Translations under genes and position numbers: made by a program
In this document: piece after piece, positions 18,953 to 29,958 of the stretch
How positions within the stretch are numbered: the first letter of the stretch is position 1
Layout: every line of letters starts with the position of its first letter
Notes under the pieces: generated by a model
Told to the model about the DNA's origin: nothing
Seen by the model: the letters and a program-made list of their open reading frames with translations, nothing else
Databases searched by the model: none
NCBI GenBank assembly: GCA_026004975.1
Contig: BPKE01000002.1
Coordinates: forward strand, 1-64,000
Direction: 5' to 3'
Source: Gammaproteobacteria bacterium
GTDB lineage: Bacteria; Pseudomonadota; Gammaproteobacteria; HTCC5015
Length of the DNA stretch: 64,000 nucleotides

Positions 18953-19648
18953 ATGAACGAGGCCGCCACCACCGACCGCGCCGCCGCCGTACTGCGCGCC
19001 CACCATTTGTTCAAGGCCATCGGCGAGACCGACTTCGCGCGCCTGATCCAGCGGGTGCGGCCGGTCATGCTGGCCGCCGGCGAGCGGCTGTTCCACCAGG
19101 GCGACCCGGCCGATCGCTTTTTCGTCATCGAACACGGGCGCATCAAGCTCAGCCGCCTGGCGCCTTCGGGCCAGGAGAAAGTCATCGAGGTCATGGACGA
19201 CGGCATGAGCTTCGCCGAGGCGGTGATGTTCCTCGGCGCGCCGCACTACCCCGTCGGCGCCGAGGCGCTGTGCGCCAGCCGGCTGTGGGCGGTGCCCAAC
19301 CGGCTCTATCTGGAAGTGCTGCGCAAGGATCCGCAGACCTGCCTGGCGCTGCTCGCCGATCTGAGCATCCGCCTGCACGCACGCCTGCGCGAGATCGACG
19401 CGCTCAGCCAGCAGAACGCCGTCCACCGGCTCATCCGCTATCTGCTCGACCGCATCGGCCCGCAGGCCTCGGGTCGGGCCGAGGTCGATCTCGACATGCC
19501 CAAGCAAGTGCTCGCTTCGCGCTTGTCGATCAAGCCCGAGTCGTTCTCGCGGCTGCTCGCCCAGCTCAGCCAGGCCGGCCTGATCAGCGTCCACGGCCGG
19601 CGCATCGAAATCCACGACGTCGCCGGCCTGCGCGCCTACCCCGGTTGA
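18953..19648 (+). CDS. dnr: Crp/Fnr-family regulator, Dnr-like
   Basis: 231 residues: a cyclic-nucleotide-binding-like sensor domain (about 20-130; GERLFHQGDPADRFFVIEHGRIKLSR) and a C-terminal HTH. The recognition helix region KPESFSRLLAQL has the E-x-x-S-R set that reads TTGAT/TTGAC half-sites. There are no N-terminal Fe-S cysteines as in FNR/Anr, so it belongs with Dnr/NnrR-type haem-based NO sensors. Probable targets in the window are the boxes at 5807-5820 and 9633-9646. The start at 18953 lacks a clear ribosome site. Confidence 0.85.
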   Translation: MNEAATTDRAAAVLRAHHLFKAIGETDFARLIQRVRPVMLAAGERLFHQGDPADRFFVIEHGRIKLSRLAPSGQEKVIEVMDDGMSFAEAVMFLGAPHYPVGAEALCASRLWAVPNRLYLEVLRKDPQTCLALLADLSIRLHARLREIDALSQQNAVHRLIRYLLDRIGPQASGRAEVDLDMPKQVLASRLSIKPESFSRLLAQLSQAGLISVHGRRIEIHDVAGLRAYPG

Positions 19649-19829
19649 GCGGCGCATCGCCAATCGGACCGGGCGAAGGCTCGATGCCCGGGACCGGGCC
19701 GGCATGCGACGGCGGGCCGCCAGCCGAGCCCGGTGCGACCACGGCGGCGTCCTGCTAGGTAGTCTCCACAGGCCGCCCCGGGGCGGTTACGGAAGCACGG
19801 GCGCGGCGGGCGGCGTTATCATCCGCGGC

Positions 19830-21182
19830 ATGCAACCCATCGACACCGCCCGGCGGCTGCTCGCCGAAGGCCTGCCCCGGCAGCGGCTGCCGCGTTACAC
19901 GAGCTATCCGCCGGCGACCGCCTTCGAACCGCTGGAGGCGGACGAGGCCGCCGTCTGGCTGGAGGCGCTCGAGCCGGGCCGGCCGGTGTCCCTCTACGTC
20001 CACGTGCCCTTCTGCCGGCAACTGTGCTGGTTCTGCGGCTGCCACACGACCATCACCCACAAGGACGACCGGCTGCGCGCCTACCGGGCGCGCCTGGAAC
20101 GCGAGCTCGCCCTGATCGAGGCCCGCACCGGTCCGCTCACTTTCGGTCATCTGCACTTCGGCGGCGGCTCGCCCACGGCGCTGCCGGCCGACGAGTTCAC
20201 CGCTTTCATGAACGCCCTGCACGGCCGCCACCGCTTCACGGAAACGGCCGAGAAGGCGGTCGAGATCGATCCCCGCACGGCCGACCCCGCCCGCCTGGAC
20301 GCGCTGGCGGCGGCCGGCATCAACCGCGTCAGCCTCGGCGTGCAGGACTTCGATCCGCGCGTGCAGCAGGCGGTCAACCGCATCCAGCCCTTCGAACGGG
20401 TGGCCGCGGTGGTCGACGGCTTGCGCCGGCGCGGCATCGGGTCGATCAACATCGACCTGATGTACGGCCTGCCCCACCAGGACGAGGCGGTGGTGGCGGC
20501 CAGCGCGCGCCTGGCCCTGCAACTGGATCCCGACCGCGTGGCGCTGTTCGGCTACGCCCACCTGCCGGCGCTGCGCAAGCACCAGCGCCTGCTCGACGGC
20601 CTGCCGATGGCCCCGCCCGACGCCCGGGCGCGGCTGTTCGCCGCCGCCGCCGAGGTGTTCCGCGAGGCCGGCTACCTGCCCGTGGGCATCGACCATTTCG
20701 TCCACCCCCGCGACAGCATGGCGCGGGCGCTGGCCGAACGCCGCCTGCGGCGCAACTTCCAGGGCTACACCACCGACCCTTGCGACACGCTGATCGGCCT
20801 GGGCGCCTCGGCGATCGGCGAATGGCCGGCCGGCTATCTGCAGAACGACCCGGACCTGAAAGGCTACGCACGCCGCGTCGACGCCGCCGTCCTGCCCGTC
20901 GTGCGCGGACGCGCGCTCGACGCCGAGGACCGCCGCCGGCGGCGGCTGATCGGGGAGCTGATGTGCTATTTCGAGACCGATCTGGCACCGCGGCCCGGTG
21001 AGCCGGCGGCGGCGCTGGAGGCCGAACGCCGCGCCCTGGCCCTGTTCGCCGAAGCGGGCCTGTTGCGCCTGGAGGGCGAGCGGATCGTGCTCACCGAAAG
21101 CGGCCGCCCCTGGGTGCGCGCGGTGTGCGCCGTGTTCGACCAGGGCCACCACCGGCTGGGACGCTATTCCCTGGCCGTGTGA
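19830..21182 (+). CDS. hemN: Oxygen-independent coproporphyrinogen III dehydrogenase
   Basis: 450 residues, normal for HemN. Radical-SAM enzyme of anaerobic haem synthesis, with the Fe-S motif as C-x3-C-x2-C in CRQLCWFCGC. The N-terminal PRYTSYPPATAF and the later NIDLMYGLPHQ and GVQDFDPRVQQAVNR blocks are typical HemN rather than HemW. It follows the Dnr-like gene by 180 bp, a common pairing for anaerobic life, but no FNR box is visible in that gap. Confidence 0.94.
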   Translation: MQPIDTARRLLAEGLPRQRLPRYTSYPPATAFEPLEADEAAVWLEALEPGRPVSLYVHVPFCRQLCWFCGCHTTITHKDDRLRAYRARLERELALIEARTGPLTFGHLHFGGGSPTALPADEFTAFMNALHGRHRFTETAEKAVEIDPRTADPARLDALAAAGINRVSLGVQDFDPRVQQAVNRIQPFERVAAVVDGLRRRGIGSINIDLMYGLPHQDEAVVAASARLALQLDPDRVALFGYAHLPALRKHQRLLDGLPMAPPDARARLFAAAAEVFREAGYLPVGIDHFVHPRDSMARALAERRLRRNFQGYTTDPCDTLIGLGASAIGEWPAGYLQNDPDLKGYARRVDAAVLPVVRGRALDAEDRRRRRLIGELMCYFETDLAPRPGEPAAALEAERRALALFAEAGLLRLEGERIVLTESGRPWVRAVCAVFDQGHHRLGRYSLAV

Positions 21183-21233
21183 GCCGTCGCGGCGTACAAT
21201 CGGCGCGCCGCCTTGGCCGGAATCGCCGCCACG

Positions 21234-21617
21234 ATGCTCGCCAAACTCGCCGCCGTCGCCGCGGGCGCCGCATTGGGTGCGGTGCTGCGCTATCTGCTCG
21301 GGCTGGCGCTCAACCCGCTGTTTCCCAGCGTGCCGTTGGGCACCCTCGCGGCCAACCTGCTCGGCGCCTACCTGATCGGCCTGGCGATCGGGCTGTTCGA
21401 CGCCGCACCGCTGCTGGCGCCGCATTGGCGCTTGTTCGTGATCACCGGTTTCCTCGGCGGCCTGACGACCTTCTCGACGTTCTCGGCCGAAGTCCTCCAC
21501 CTGCTGCAGAGCGCACGGCCGTGGCCGGCGGCCGCGGCCGTGGGGGCCCACCTGGGTGGATCGTTGTTGCTGGCCGCACTCGGGCTGGCCAGTGCGGCCG
21601 CCTGGCGGCGGTTCTGA
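21234..21617 (+). CDS. crcB: Fluoride ion channel CrcB/Fluc
   Basis: About 127 residues with four TM helices. Signature segments: [29 protein letters not shown], and [15 protein letters not shown] with the Phe/Thr fluoride pore. Exports fluoride as a dual-topology dimer. A TTG at 21213 would add 7 residues; the ATG at 21234 is chosen as it fits homologues. No fluoride riboswitch is visible in the 50 bp upstream. Paired with a DUF190 gene. Confidence 0.93.
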   Translation: MLAKLAAVAAGAALGAVLRYLLGLALNPLFPSVPLGTLAANLLGAYLIGLAIGLFDAAPLLAPHWRLFVITGFLGGLTTFSTFSAEVLHLLQSARPWPAAAAVGAHLGGSLLLAALGLASAAAWRRF

Positions 21618-21630
21618 GGGGGCCGGACCC

Positions 21631-21954
21631 GTGAAAAAAGGCTATCAGATCACCTTCTTCAGCCACGAGGACGACCGGCATCGCGGCCGACCGGTGGCCG
21701 AGTTCCTGCTCGGATTGTGCCGGGAATTGGGCTTGCGGGGGGCGACCGCGCGGCTCGACGCCGAGGGTTACGGCCGCAGCGGCCGCTGGCACAGCGCACA
21801 CTTCTTCGAGCTCGCCGACCGCCCGGTCGAGGTGACCGTGGCGGCCGACGAGGCCCAGGCCGAGGCGCTGTTCGCGCGCCTGCGCGCCGAGAAACTGGCG
21901 CTGTTCTACATCAAGTCGCCGGTCGAATTCGGCGTGGTCGGGGAGGACGACTGA
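21631..21954 (+). CDS. DUF190 family protein
   Basis: 107 residues from a GTG with GAGGGG 8 bases upstream, 13 bp after crcB. The YQITFFSHEDDRHRGRPVAEFLL opening, shown here only as its first part KKGYQITFFSHEDD, and the GATARLDAEGYGRSGRWHSAH block mark DUF190, a PII-like ferredoxin-fold family often next to crcB. A regulatory partnership with the channel is inferred from this context only. Confidence 0.85.
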   Translation: MKKGYQITFFSHEDDRHRGRPVAEFLLGLCRELGLRGATARLDAEGYGRSGRWHSAHFFELADRPVEVTVAADEAQAEALFARLRAEKLALFYIKSPVEFGVVGEDD

Positions 21955-21957
21955 GCC

Positions 21958-23904
21958 TCACTGCTGCCCTTCGCCGTCCTCGCGCAGGCTCTCGCCGATC
22001 ACGATCTCGGCGTTCTCGCGCAGGGCGGCGACGAAGGCGCGGAAGTCCCAGGCGGCGCGGTTGCGCCGCTGCTGTTTCTCGAAACCTTCCCGGGTCTTCT
22101 CGTCGAGCGCGGCGAGATCGCCGTCGTGCACGGCGGTCACGCGCAACAGCAGGCCGTCGCCGTTCTCCAGCACCGCGCGTTCGAGCACCCCCTTGGGCGC
22201 GTCGAAGGCCTTGCGGATGACCTCGGGATGGGCCGGTCCGCCGTCGCGCCGCGCACCTTCGACCGCCTGGTACTCGGCAAAATCGTGCCCCGCCGCCAGG
22301 CGTTCGAGCGCTTCGCCGGCGGCGGCCTGCCCCTGCAGGCCGTCGAGGGCCTCGGTCAACGCCCGGCGCGCCCGCTCGGCGCGCAGCGCGGCGACGATCT
22401 CCTCGCGCGCTTCCTCGAGCGTCTTCTGCCGCACCGGCTCGCGCGCCTTGACGCGCAACACCAGCACCCGCCCGCCCGGGAGCTCGATCGGGTCGGAGTT
22501 GCGCCCCTCGAGACGGACCGGGTCGGAGAAGGCCGCCTCGCGCACCGGCGCCAACCGCGCCACGTCGTCCATCGGCGCATCGTTGTCGGTCCGGTAACGC
22601 GACATCCAGGCGCTGGTGCGGACCGGCAGGCCGAGCGCTTCGGCGGCCGGCGCCAGGCTGTCGGGATGCTCGAAGGTCAGGTTGGCGAGTGTCTCGACGC
22701 GGTCGTAGAAGATGTCCTCGGCTTTCTCGCGCCGCACATCCTCGAGCAGTTGCTCACGCACCGCCTCGAAGGGCTGGATTTCTTCCGGGACGACCTCGTC
22801 GACGCGGATCAAATGGAAGCCGAAACGGGTGCGCACCGGTTCGCTGACCTTGCCCGGCTCGAGGGCGAACAAGGCGTCCTCGAAGGGCTTGACCATCATG
22901 CCGCGGCGCACCTCGCCCAGATCCCCGCCGTCCTGCGCCGAGCCTTCGTCGTCCGAGTATTTCTTCGCCAGCTCGGCGAAGTCCGCGCCCGCTTCGAGCT
23001 CGGCCCGCAGCTTTTCGGCCAGGGCGCGCTTCTCGGCGACGGCGGTCTCGTCGGCCTCGACCGGCACGGCGATGAGGATGTGCCGCGCCTTGCGGCGCTC
23101 CTCGGTGCGGAAGCGCCCCTCGGCCAGGCCGCGCTCGTAACGCTCGCGCAGGGTTTGCTCGTCGACCTCGATGCCCTCGGCGATGGCGTCCAGGTCCAGC
23201 TCCAGGTATTCGACCTGGATGCGCTCCTCGGTCATGTAGGCCGAACCGTTGGCGGCGTAGTGCGCTTCGACCGCTTCGGGCTCGATCGGCCCGACCTGCT
23301 TCTCGAAGTCGGCGAACTTCAGGCGCAAGAACTCGAAATCGCGGGTCTGGAAGTACAGGCGTGCCAGCGCTTCGAGTTCGGCGCGCGGCAGCAAAGCGGT
23401 GTCCTCGACGGCGCGCTGAAACAGGCTGACGGCCATCTGCTGCTCGAGCAGCGTTTCGTACTTGCGCTTGCTCAAGCCCATCGCCCGCAGGGCGGCCTCG
23501 TAGCGCTCGGGATCGAAACGGCCGCCGACCTGGAAGTCCGGATCTTCCAGCACCCGGCGCGCCACCAGCTCGCCGGGCAGGCGCCAGCGGCCGCGCTCGA
23601 GGTATTGCACGAGCAAGGTCCGGTCGATCAGCGCGTCGAGGGTCTGGCGCCGCAGATAGCTCTGGGCGTCGAAGAAGTCGGGAATGCGGCCGCCGAAGGA
23701 ACGCAGCAACTGCTCGCGGTTCTGGGCGTAGAGCCGGTCGTATTCGTCCAGGCCGATCTCGATGCCGTCGACCTTCACGGCGAACTGGTCCTGCGCCGTT
23801 CCGAAGTACTCGTTGACCCCCCAGAGCACGAAGGGAATGGAAATCAAGCCGACGATCACCCAGGCGATGATGCCGGTGATGCGTTCGCGGATGGCCAGTA
23901 ACAT
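21958..23904 (-). CDS. ppiD: PpiD, membrane-anchored periplasmic parvulin-type chaperone
   Basis: 648 residues. Short cytoplasmic N-terminus (MLLAIRERI), a TM helix (about 12-34), an SurA-N-like chaperone region and a parvulin PPIase domain (about 265-365; ARHILIAVP, YSDDEGSAQDGGDLGEVRRG). The rest is helical with a second weak PPIase-like fold. PpiD sits at the exit of the SecYEG translocon. The ATG at 23904 has GAGGCGGGAAC upstream. It is the last gene of the clpP-clpX-lon-hup order, separated from hup by two tRNAs and a terminator. Confidence 0.93.
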   Translation of the reverse strand: MLLAIRERITGIIAWVIVGLISIPFVLWGVNEYFGTAQDQFAVKVDGIEIGLDEYDRLYAQNREQLLRSFGGRIPDFFDAQSYLRRQTLDALIDRTLLVQYLERGRWRLPGELVARRVLEDPDFQVGGRFDPERYEAALRAMGLSKRKYETLLEQQMAVSLFQRAVEDTALLPRAELEALARLYFQTRDFEFLRLKFADFEKQVGPIEPEAVEAHYAANGSAYMTEERIQVEYLELDLDAIAEGIEVDEQTLRERYERGLAEGRFRTEERRKARHILIAVPVEADETAVAEKRALAEKLRAELEAGADFAELAKKYSDDEGSAQDGGDLGEVRRGMMVKPFEDALFALEPGKVSEPVRTRFGFHLIRVDEVVPEEIQPFEAVREQLLEDVRREKAEDIFYDRVETLANLTFEHPDSLAPAAEALGLPVRTSAWMSRYRTDNDAPMDDVARLAPVREAAFSDPVRLEGRNSDPIELPGGRVLVLRVKAREPVRQKTLEEAREEIVAALRAERARRALTEALDGLQGQAAAGEALERLAAGHDFAEYQAVEGARRDGGPAHPEVIRKAFDAPKGVLERAVLENGDGLLLRVTAVHDGDLAALDEKTREGFEKQQRRNRAAWDFRAFVAALRENAEIVIGESLREDGEGQQ

Positions 23905-23950
23905 CGTTCCCGCCTCGTTGTCGTTGTCGCCGGCGATGGGGCCGGACACG

Positions 23951-23977
23951 AAAAAGGGCGCCACGGGTGACGCCCTT
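23951..23977 (-). terminator. Intrinsic terminator after tRNA-Asp
   Basis: On the minus strand AAGGGCG and CGCCCTT close a hairpin (an inner CAC/GTG pair extends it), followed by a run of T (AAAAA at 23951-23955 on the plus strand). It ends the hup/tRNA-Val/tRNA-Asp transcripts before ppiD. Confidence 0.75.
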
Positions 23978-23987
23978 GGATCGTAAA

Positions 23988-24064
23988 TGGCGGAGTGGAC
24001 GGGACTCGAACCCGCGACCCCCGGCGTGACAGGCCGGTATTCTAACCAGCTGAACTACCACTCC
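23988..24064 (-). tRNA. tRNA-Asp (GTC)
   Basis: Full cloverleaf with encoded CCA: acceptor GGAGTGG/CCACTCC, anticodon loop CTGTCAC within CCGGC/GCCGG, T-loop GTTCGAGTC. Follows tRNA-Val by 5 bp. Confidence 0.95.
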
Positions 24065-24069
24065 CGCGC

Positions 24070-24145
24070 TGGTGGGTGCTGCAGGAATCGAACCTGCGAC
24101 CCTCGCCTTGTAAGGGCGATGCTCTCCCAGCTGAGCTAAGCACCC
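24070..24145 (-). tRNA. tRNA-Val (TAC)
   Basis: Cloverleaf with encoded CCA: acceptor GGGTGCT/AGCACCC, anticodon TAC within TCGCC/GGCGA, T-loop GGTTCGATTCC. Lies between hup and tRNA-Asp. Confidence 0.95.
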
Positions 24146-24281
24146 GGCTCGCCGGATGCCTCGGCATCCGATCCATACCCGGTGACCCGGGCGGGCGCGG
24201 TGCCGAAACGCGCCCGGGGTGATTGGCGGCCGCCATGCGGCGGCTGCGCCGGCGGCTCACCCCCGGCCGCGCGGCGAGGCG

Positions 24282-24554
24282 TTAGTTTACGGCATCCTTG
24301 AGCGCTTTGCCAGCCTTGAACGCCGGCACCTTGGCCGCTTCGATGGTGATGACTTCACCGGTGCGCGGATTGCGTCCGCTGCGCGCCTCGCGGGTGCGCA
24401 CGAGGAAGGTTCCGAAGCCGGTCAGGACCACCTGGTCACCGGCCTTGAGGGTTTCGGCGATGATGTCCAGGACGGCGTCCAGCGCCCGCGCGGCCTCGGC
24501 CTTGGACAGGTTGGCCTTGTCGGCCAGAGCGTCGACGAATTCGGTTTTTTTCAT
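24282..24554 (-). CDS. hupB: DNA-binding protein HU (beta type)
   Basis: 90 residues, the standard HU length. [21 protein letters not shown], the GFGTF turn and the beta-arm [20 protein letters not shown] with its intercalating Pro are all present. HU is an architectural nucleoid protein. The ATG at 24554 is preferred; the nearby ATG at 24559 is out of frame. Follows lon on the same strand, with its own promoter at 24619-24648. Confidence 0.96.
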   Translation of the reverse strand: MKKTEFVDALADKANLSKAEAARALDAVLDIIAETLKAGDQVVLTGFGTFLVRTREARSGRNPRTGEVITIEAAKVPAFKAGKALKDAVN

Positions 24555-24567
24555 GCCATGATCCTTC

Positions 24568-24591
24568 TTTGTTAAAGGGTTTGTTAAAGGG
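24568..24591 (-). repeat. Tandem 12-bp direct repeat in the hup leader
   Basis: TTTGTTAAAGGG occurs twice head-to-tail, 24568-24579 and 24580-24591 (CCCTTTAACAAA x2 in the hup direction), ending about 14 bases before the hup start. An A+T-rich patch in G+C-rich DNA, placed to affect translation or regulator binding. Confidence 0.8.
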
Positions 24592-24618
24592 CCCGTACCG
24601 GTCGCGACCGGCCGGCTC

Positions 24619-24648
24619 ACTCTAGCGAAGCCGGCCGCGGCGGGTCAA
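24619..24648 (-). promoter_or_regulatory. Sigma-70 promoter of hup
   Basis: Minus strand TTGACC (24648-24643), an 18-bp spacer, TAGAGT (24624-24619). Predicts a leader of about 58 nt that includes the two direct repeats. Confidence 0.6.
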
Positions 24649-24746
24649 GGTCCGGGCGGCCCGCGGCCCGGCCGCGGGGGCGCGCTTTATACCGCCGCCC
24701 CCCGAAGGCTGTCAACTCGTAGGCTACCGGGCCGTGAACGAGACGC

Positions 24747-24780
24747 AAAAACGCCGCCCGCGGCAGCGGCCGCGGGCGGC
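24747..24780 (-). terminator. Intrinsic terminator of lon
   Basis: Perfect 12-bp stem (GCCGCCCGCGGC with GCCGCGGGCGGC, loop of 4) followed on the minus strand by GTTTTTGC. It lies 16 bp after the lon stop. Confidence 0.85.
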
Positions 24781-24795
24781 GCCCGTCCGCCGCGC

Positions 24796-27240
<2,445 letters not shown>

Positions 27241-27308
27241 GGCTTCACACTCGCTGATGGGGATTCTGGCCGGCGCGGGCCGTTGCTGCGGCCGGCCGTC
27301 TGGGCGGG

Positions 27309-27338
27309 AAAGTGGGGGCGGCGGGCACGCTTGTCAAG
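27309..27338 (-). promoter_or_regulatory. Candidate sigma-32 (heat shock) promoter of lon
   Basis: Minus strand CTTGACA (27338-27332), 14 bp, then CCCCACTT, close to the sigma-32 consensus CTTGAAA-N13-15-CCCCATNT. The same bases can also be read as sigma-70 TTGACA-N17-CACTTT. Lies about 70 bp upstream of the lon GTG. Confidence 0.5.
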
Positions 27339-27391
27339 CCCCGCCGCGGGCAAAACGCGGGCCACCCGGGGCGGCGGGCGGCCGCGCCCGC

Positions 27392-28669
27392 TCAAGCGGG
27401 GGCGGCTTTCTTGTAGTCGCCGCCTTCGTAGATGAGATACGGCTTGGCGTCGCCGTTGATCACCGCCTCGTCGATGATCACCCGCGCCACGCCCTCCTTG
27501 CCGGGCAGCTCGTACATGGTGTCCAGCAGGATGCCTTCGAGGATGGTGCGCAGCCCGCGCGCGCCGGTCTTGCGCTCCATGGCCTTGCGGGCGATGGCCC
27601 GCAGGGCGTCCTCGCGGATTTCCAGCTCGACGCCGTCCATTTCGAACAGCCGCTGGTACTGCTTCACCAGGGCGTTGCGCGGCTCGGTGAGGATCTGCAC
27701 CAGGGCGTCCTCGTTGAGTTCCTCGAGGGTCGCGACCACCGGCAGGCGGCCGACGAACTCGGGGATCAAGCCGTATTTGATCAGGTCCTCCGGCTCGACC
27801 TCGGCGAGCACTTCGCCGACGCTGCGCTCCTCCTCGCGGCCCTGGATCTCGGCGGCGAAGCCGATGCCGCCGCGCCGCGAGCGCTGGCGGATGATCTTCT
27901 CCAAGCCGGCGAAGGCCCCACCGCAGATGAACAGGATGTTGCGGGTGTCGACCTGCAGGAATTCCTGCTGGGGGTGTTTGCGCCCGCCCTGCGGGGGGAC
28001 CGAGGCGACGGTGCCCTCGATCAGCTTGAGCAGGGCCTGCTGGACGCCCTCCCCGGACACGTCACGGGTGATCGACGGGTTCTCGGACTTGCGCGAGATC
28101 TTGTCGATCTCGTCGATGTAGACGATGCCGGTCTGGGCCTTCTCGACGTCGTAGTCGCATTTCTGCAAGAGCTTCTGGATGATGTTCTCCACGTCCTCGC
28201 CGACGTAGCCCGCCTCGGTGAGGGTGGTGGCGTCGGCGATGGTGAAGGGGACGTTGAGCAGCCGCGCCAGGGTCTCGGCGAGCAGGGTCTTGCCCGAGCC
28301 CGTCGGGCCGATGAGCAGGATGTTGCTCTTGGCGAGCTCGACGTCTTCCTTGCGCCCGCGCGTCTCCAGCCGCTTGTAGTGGTTGTAGACGGCCACGGAC
28401 AGGATCTTCTTGGCGCGCTCCTGCCCGATGACGTACTGGTCGAGGATCTGCTTGATTTCGTGGGGCTTGGGCAGCTTCTCGCGCGTCACGCCACCCTGCT
28501 CGTGCAGCTCCTCGCGCACGATGTCGTTGCACAGGTCGACGCACTCGTCGCAGATGAACACCGAGGGGCCGGCGATCAGCTTGCGCACCTCGTGCTGGCT
28601 CTTGCCGCAGAAGGAGCAGTACAGCAGCTTGCCGCCGTTGGAGGACTTGTCGCCTGAATTCTTGGACAT
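27392..28669 (-). CDS. clpX: ClpX, ATPase subunit of ClpXP
   Basis: 425 residues. The N-terminal zinc finger has the pairs CSFC and CDEC (about 20-48), Walker A is [15 protein letters not shown], and the pore/ClpP loops include RSRRGGIGF, where IGF docks on ClpP. Unfolds substrates into ClpP. Own promoter at 28723-28751 in the gap after clpP. No ribosome site is evident before the ATG at 28669. Confidence 0.97.
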   Translation of the reverse strand: MSKNSGDKSSNGGKLLYCSFCGKSQHEVRKLIAGPSVFICDECVDLCNDIVREELHEQGGVTREKLPKPHEIKQILDQYVIGQERAKKILSVAVYNHYKRLETRGRKEDVELAKSNILLIGPTGSGKTLLAETLARLLNVPFTIADATTLTEAGYVGEDVENIIQKLLQKCDYDVEKAQTGIVYIDEIDKISRKSENPSITRDVSGEGVQQALLKLIEGTVASVPPQGGRKHPQQEFLQVDTRNILFICGGAFAGLEKIIRQRSRRGGIGFAAEIQGREEERSVGEVLAEVEPEDLIKYGLIPEFVGRLPVVATLEELNEDALVQILTEPRNALVKQYQRLFEMDGVELEIREDALRAIARKAMERKTGARGLRTILEGILLDTMYELPGKEGVARVIIDEAVINGDAKPYLIYEGGDYKKAAPA

Positions 28670-28722
28670 GGTCGCAATACCGGCTTGGGGTTTCAGGGTC
28701 GGGTCTGACCGCGTCCCTCCGC

Positions 28723-28765
28723 ATTCTTGGCCCCGGGGCGGCGGTTGTCAATCGCCGCCCCGGGG
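28723..28765 (-). promoter_or_regulatory. clpX promoter inside a 13-bp inverted repeat
   Basis: CCCCGGGGCGGCG (28731-28743) and CGCCGCCCCGGGG (28753-28765) form a perfect dyad whose 9-base loop holds most of a TTGACA (28751-28746, minus). A -10 AAGAAT follows at 28728-28723 after 17 bp. The same DNA could act as a clpP-clpX hairpin in read-through RNA, but there is no T-tract for termination. Confidence 0.55.
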
Positions 28766-28841
28766 CGGGGCGGAGGCTCTGCGCCTTGGACGGGCGCAGC
28801 CGGGGAGGGTTCAAAAACCGTGCCGGCGGACCGCTGCGGCA

Positions 28842-29453
28842 TCAACCCTTGCGTTCACCGCGGCGGGTGAGCACCTGGTCGATCAGGCCGTAGTCGAGCG
28901 CCTCGGCGGCGGTCATGAACTTGTCCCGCTCCGTATCATCGGCAATCTTTTCCACGGGTTGACCCGTGTGCCGGGCCAGGATCTCGTTGAGCCGTGACCG
29001 GGTGCGCAAAATCTCCCGGGCGTGGATGTCCACGTCGGTGGCCTGGCCGTGGAAGCCGCCCAGGGGCTGGTGGATCATGACCTTGGCGTTGGGCAGGGCG
29101 TAGCGCTTGCCGGCGGCGCCGGCGGCGAGCAGCACCGCCCCCATGCTGGCGGCCATGCCGATGCACAGCGTGCTGACGTCGGGCTTGATGAACTGCATCG
29201 TGTCGTAGATGGACAGGCCGGCGCTGACCGAACCGCCCGGGGAATTGATGTACAGGGCGATGTCCTTGTCGGGGTTCTCGGACTCCAGGAACAGCAACTG
29301 GGCGACGATCAGGTTCGCCATGTGGTCCTCGATCGGCCCGACCAGGAAGACGATCCGTTCCTTGAGCAGGCGCGAGTAGATGTCGTAGGCGCGCTCCCCG
29401 CGGGCGGTCTGCTCGACGACGATGGGAACGAGGTTGGCGTACACGTCGCTCAT
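28842..29453 (-). CDS. clpP: ClpP, proteolytic subunit of ClpXP
   Basis: 203 residues. Catalytic Ser in [11 protein letters not shown], His in MIHQPLGG, and the handle region present. Forms the double-heptamer peptidase used by ClpX. GAGGAG lies 5-6 bases before the ATG at 29453. Upstream is the tRNA operon; the tig gene usually found here is absent. Confidence 0.97.
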   Translation of the reverse strand: MSDVYANLVPIVVEQTARGERAYDIYSRLLKERIVFLVGPIEDHMANLIVAQLLFLESENPDKDIALYINSPGGSVSAGLSIYDTMQFIKPDVSTLCIGMAASMGAVLLAAGAAGKRYALPNAKVMIHQPLGGFHGQATDVDIHAREILRTRSRLNEILARHTGQPVEKIADDTERDKFMTAAEALDYGLIDQVLTRRGERKG

Positions 29454-29528
29454 GGGGTCTCCTCGGAATGGGCCGACCGGGGGGCGCCCCCCGCGGCGAA
29501 GATATCAAGCCCCCCGGCGGGGGTAAAG

Positions 29529-29616
29529 TGGTGCGAAAGGAGAGACTCGAACTCTCACGGGGGATCGCCCCACTGGAACCTAAATCCAGCGCGTCTACCG
29601 ATTCCGCCACTTTCGC
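29529..29616 (-). tRNA. tRNA-Leu (TAG)
   Basis: Class II tRNA with long variable arm and encoded CCA: acceptor GCGAAAG/CTTTCGC, anticodon TAG within CTGGA/TCCAG. Last of a five-tRNA operon. Confidence 0.95.
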
Positions 29617-29646
29617 GCGCAGGCGCCCGGGGGGCTCGATCGAAAA

Positions 29647-29722
29647 TGGTGGGCCGTGTAGGACTCGAACCTACAACCGATGGATTAAGAGTCCACTGCT
29701 CTACCAATTGAGCTAACGGCCC
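29647..29722 (-). tRNA. tRNA-Lys (CTT)
   Basis: Cloverleaf with encoded CCA: acceptor GGGCCGT/ACGGCCC, anticodon loop CTCTTAA within GTGGA/TCCAT. Confidence 0.93.
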
Positions 29723-29726
29723 GGAC

Positions 29727-29803
29727 TGGGGTGAGCGATGGGACTCGAACCCACGACAACCGGGACCACAACCCGGGGCTCTACCGACTGAGCTACGCTC
29801 ACC
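29727..29803 (-). tRNA. tRNA-His (GTG)
   Basis: Acceptor GTGAGCG/CGCTCAC with the extra G at -1 opposite C73, anticodon GTG within CCGGG/CCCGG, encoded CCA. Confidence 0.95.
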
Positions 29804-29854
29804 GCTGCGGGGTGGCGATTTTAGCGCATCGCCGGCCGCTTGGGCACCCCGGAG

Positions 29855-29931
29855 TGGCGCGCCCGGCAGGACTCGAACCTGCAACCAGCGGCTTAGAAGG
29901 CCGATGCTCTATCCGGTTGAGCTACGGGCGC
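29855..29931 (-). tRNA. tRNA-Arg (TCT)
   Basis: Acceptor GCGCCCG/CGGGCGC, anticodon loop CTTCTAA, encoded CCA. The anticodon stem TCGGC/GCCGC has a T-C mismatch at pair 27-43; the other four pairs are intact. Confidence 0.93.
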
Positions 29932-29958
29932 CTGCTCTCGAGCCGGGGGCGGGATGGC

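Noticed and set aside
19649-19829. FNR/Dnr box in front of hemN
   Set aside because: Expected from function, but no TTGA-N6-TCAA or close variant is present in the 180-bp gap.
21183-21233. Fluoride riboswitch before crcB
   Set aside because: The gap is only 50 bp and shows no riboswitch-like pseudoknot; translation probably depends on read-through from hemN.
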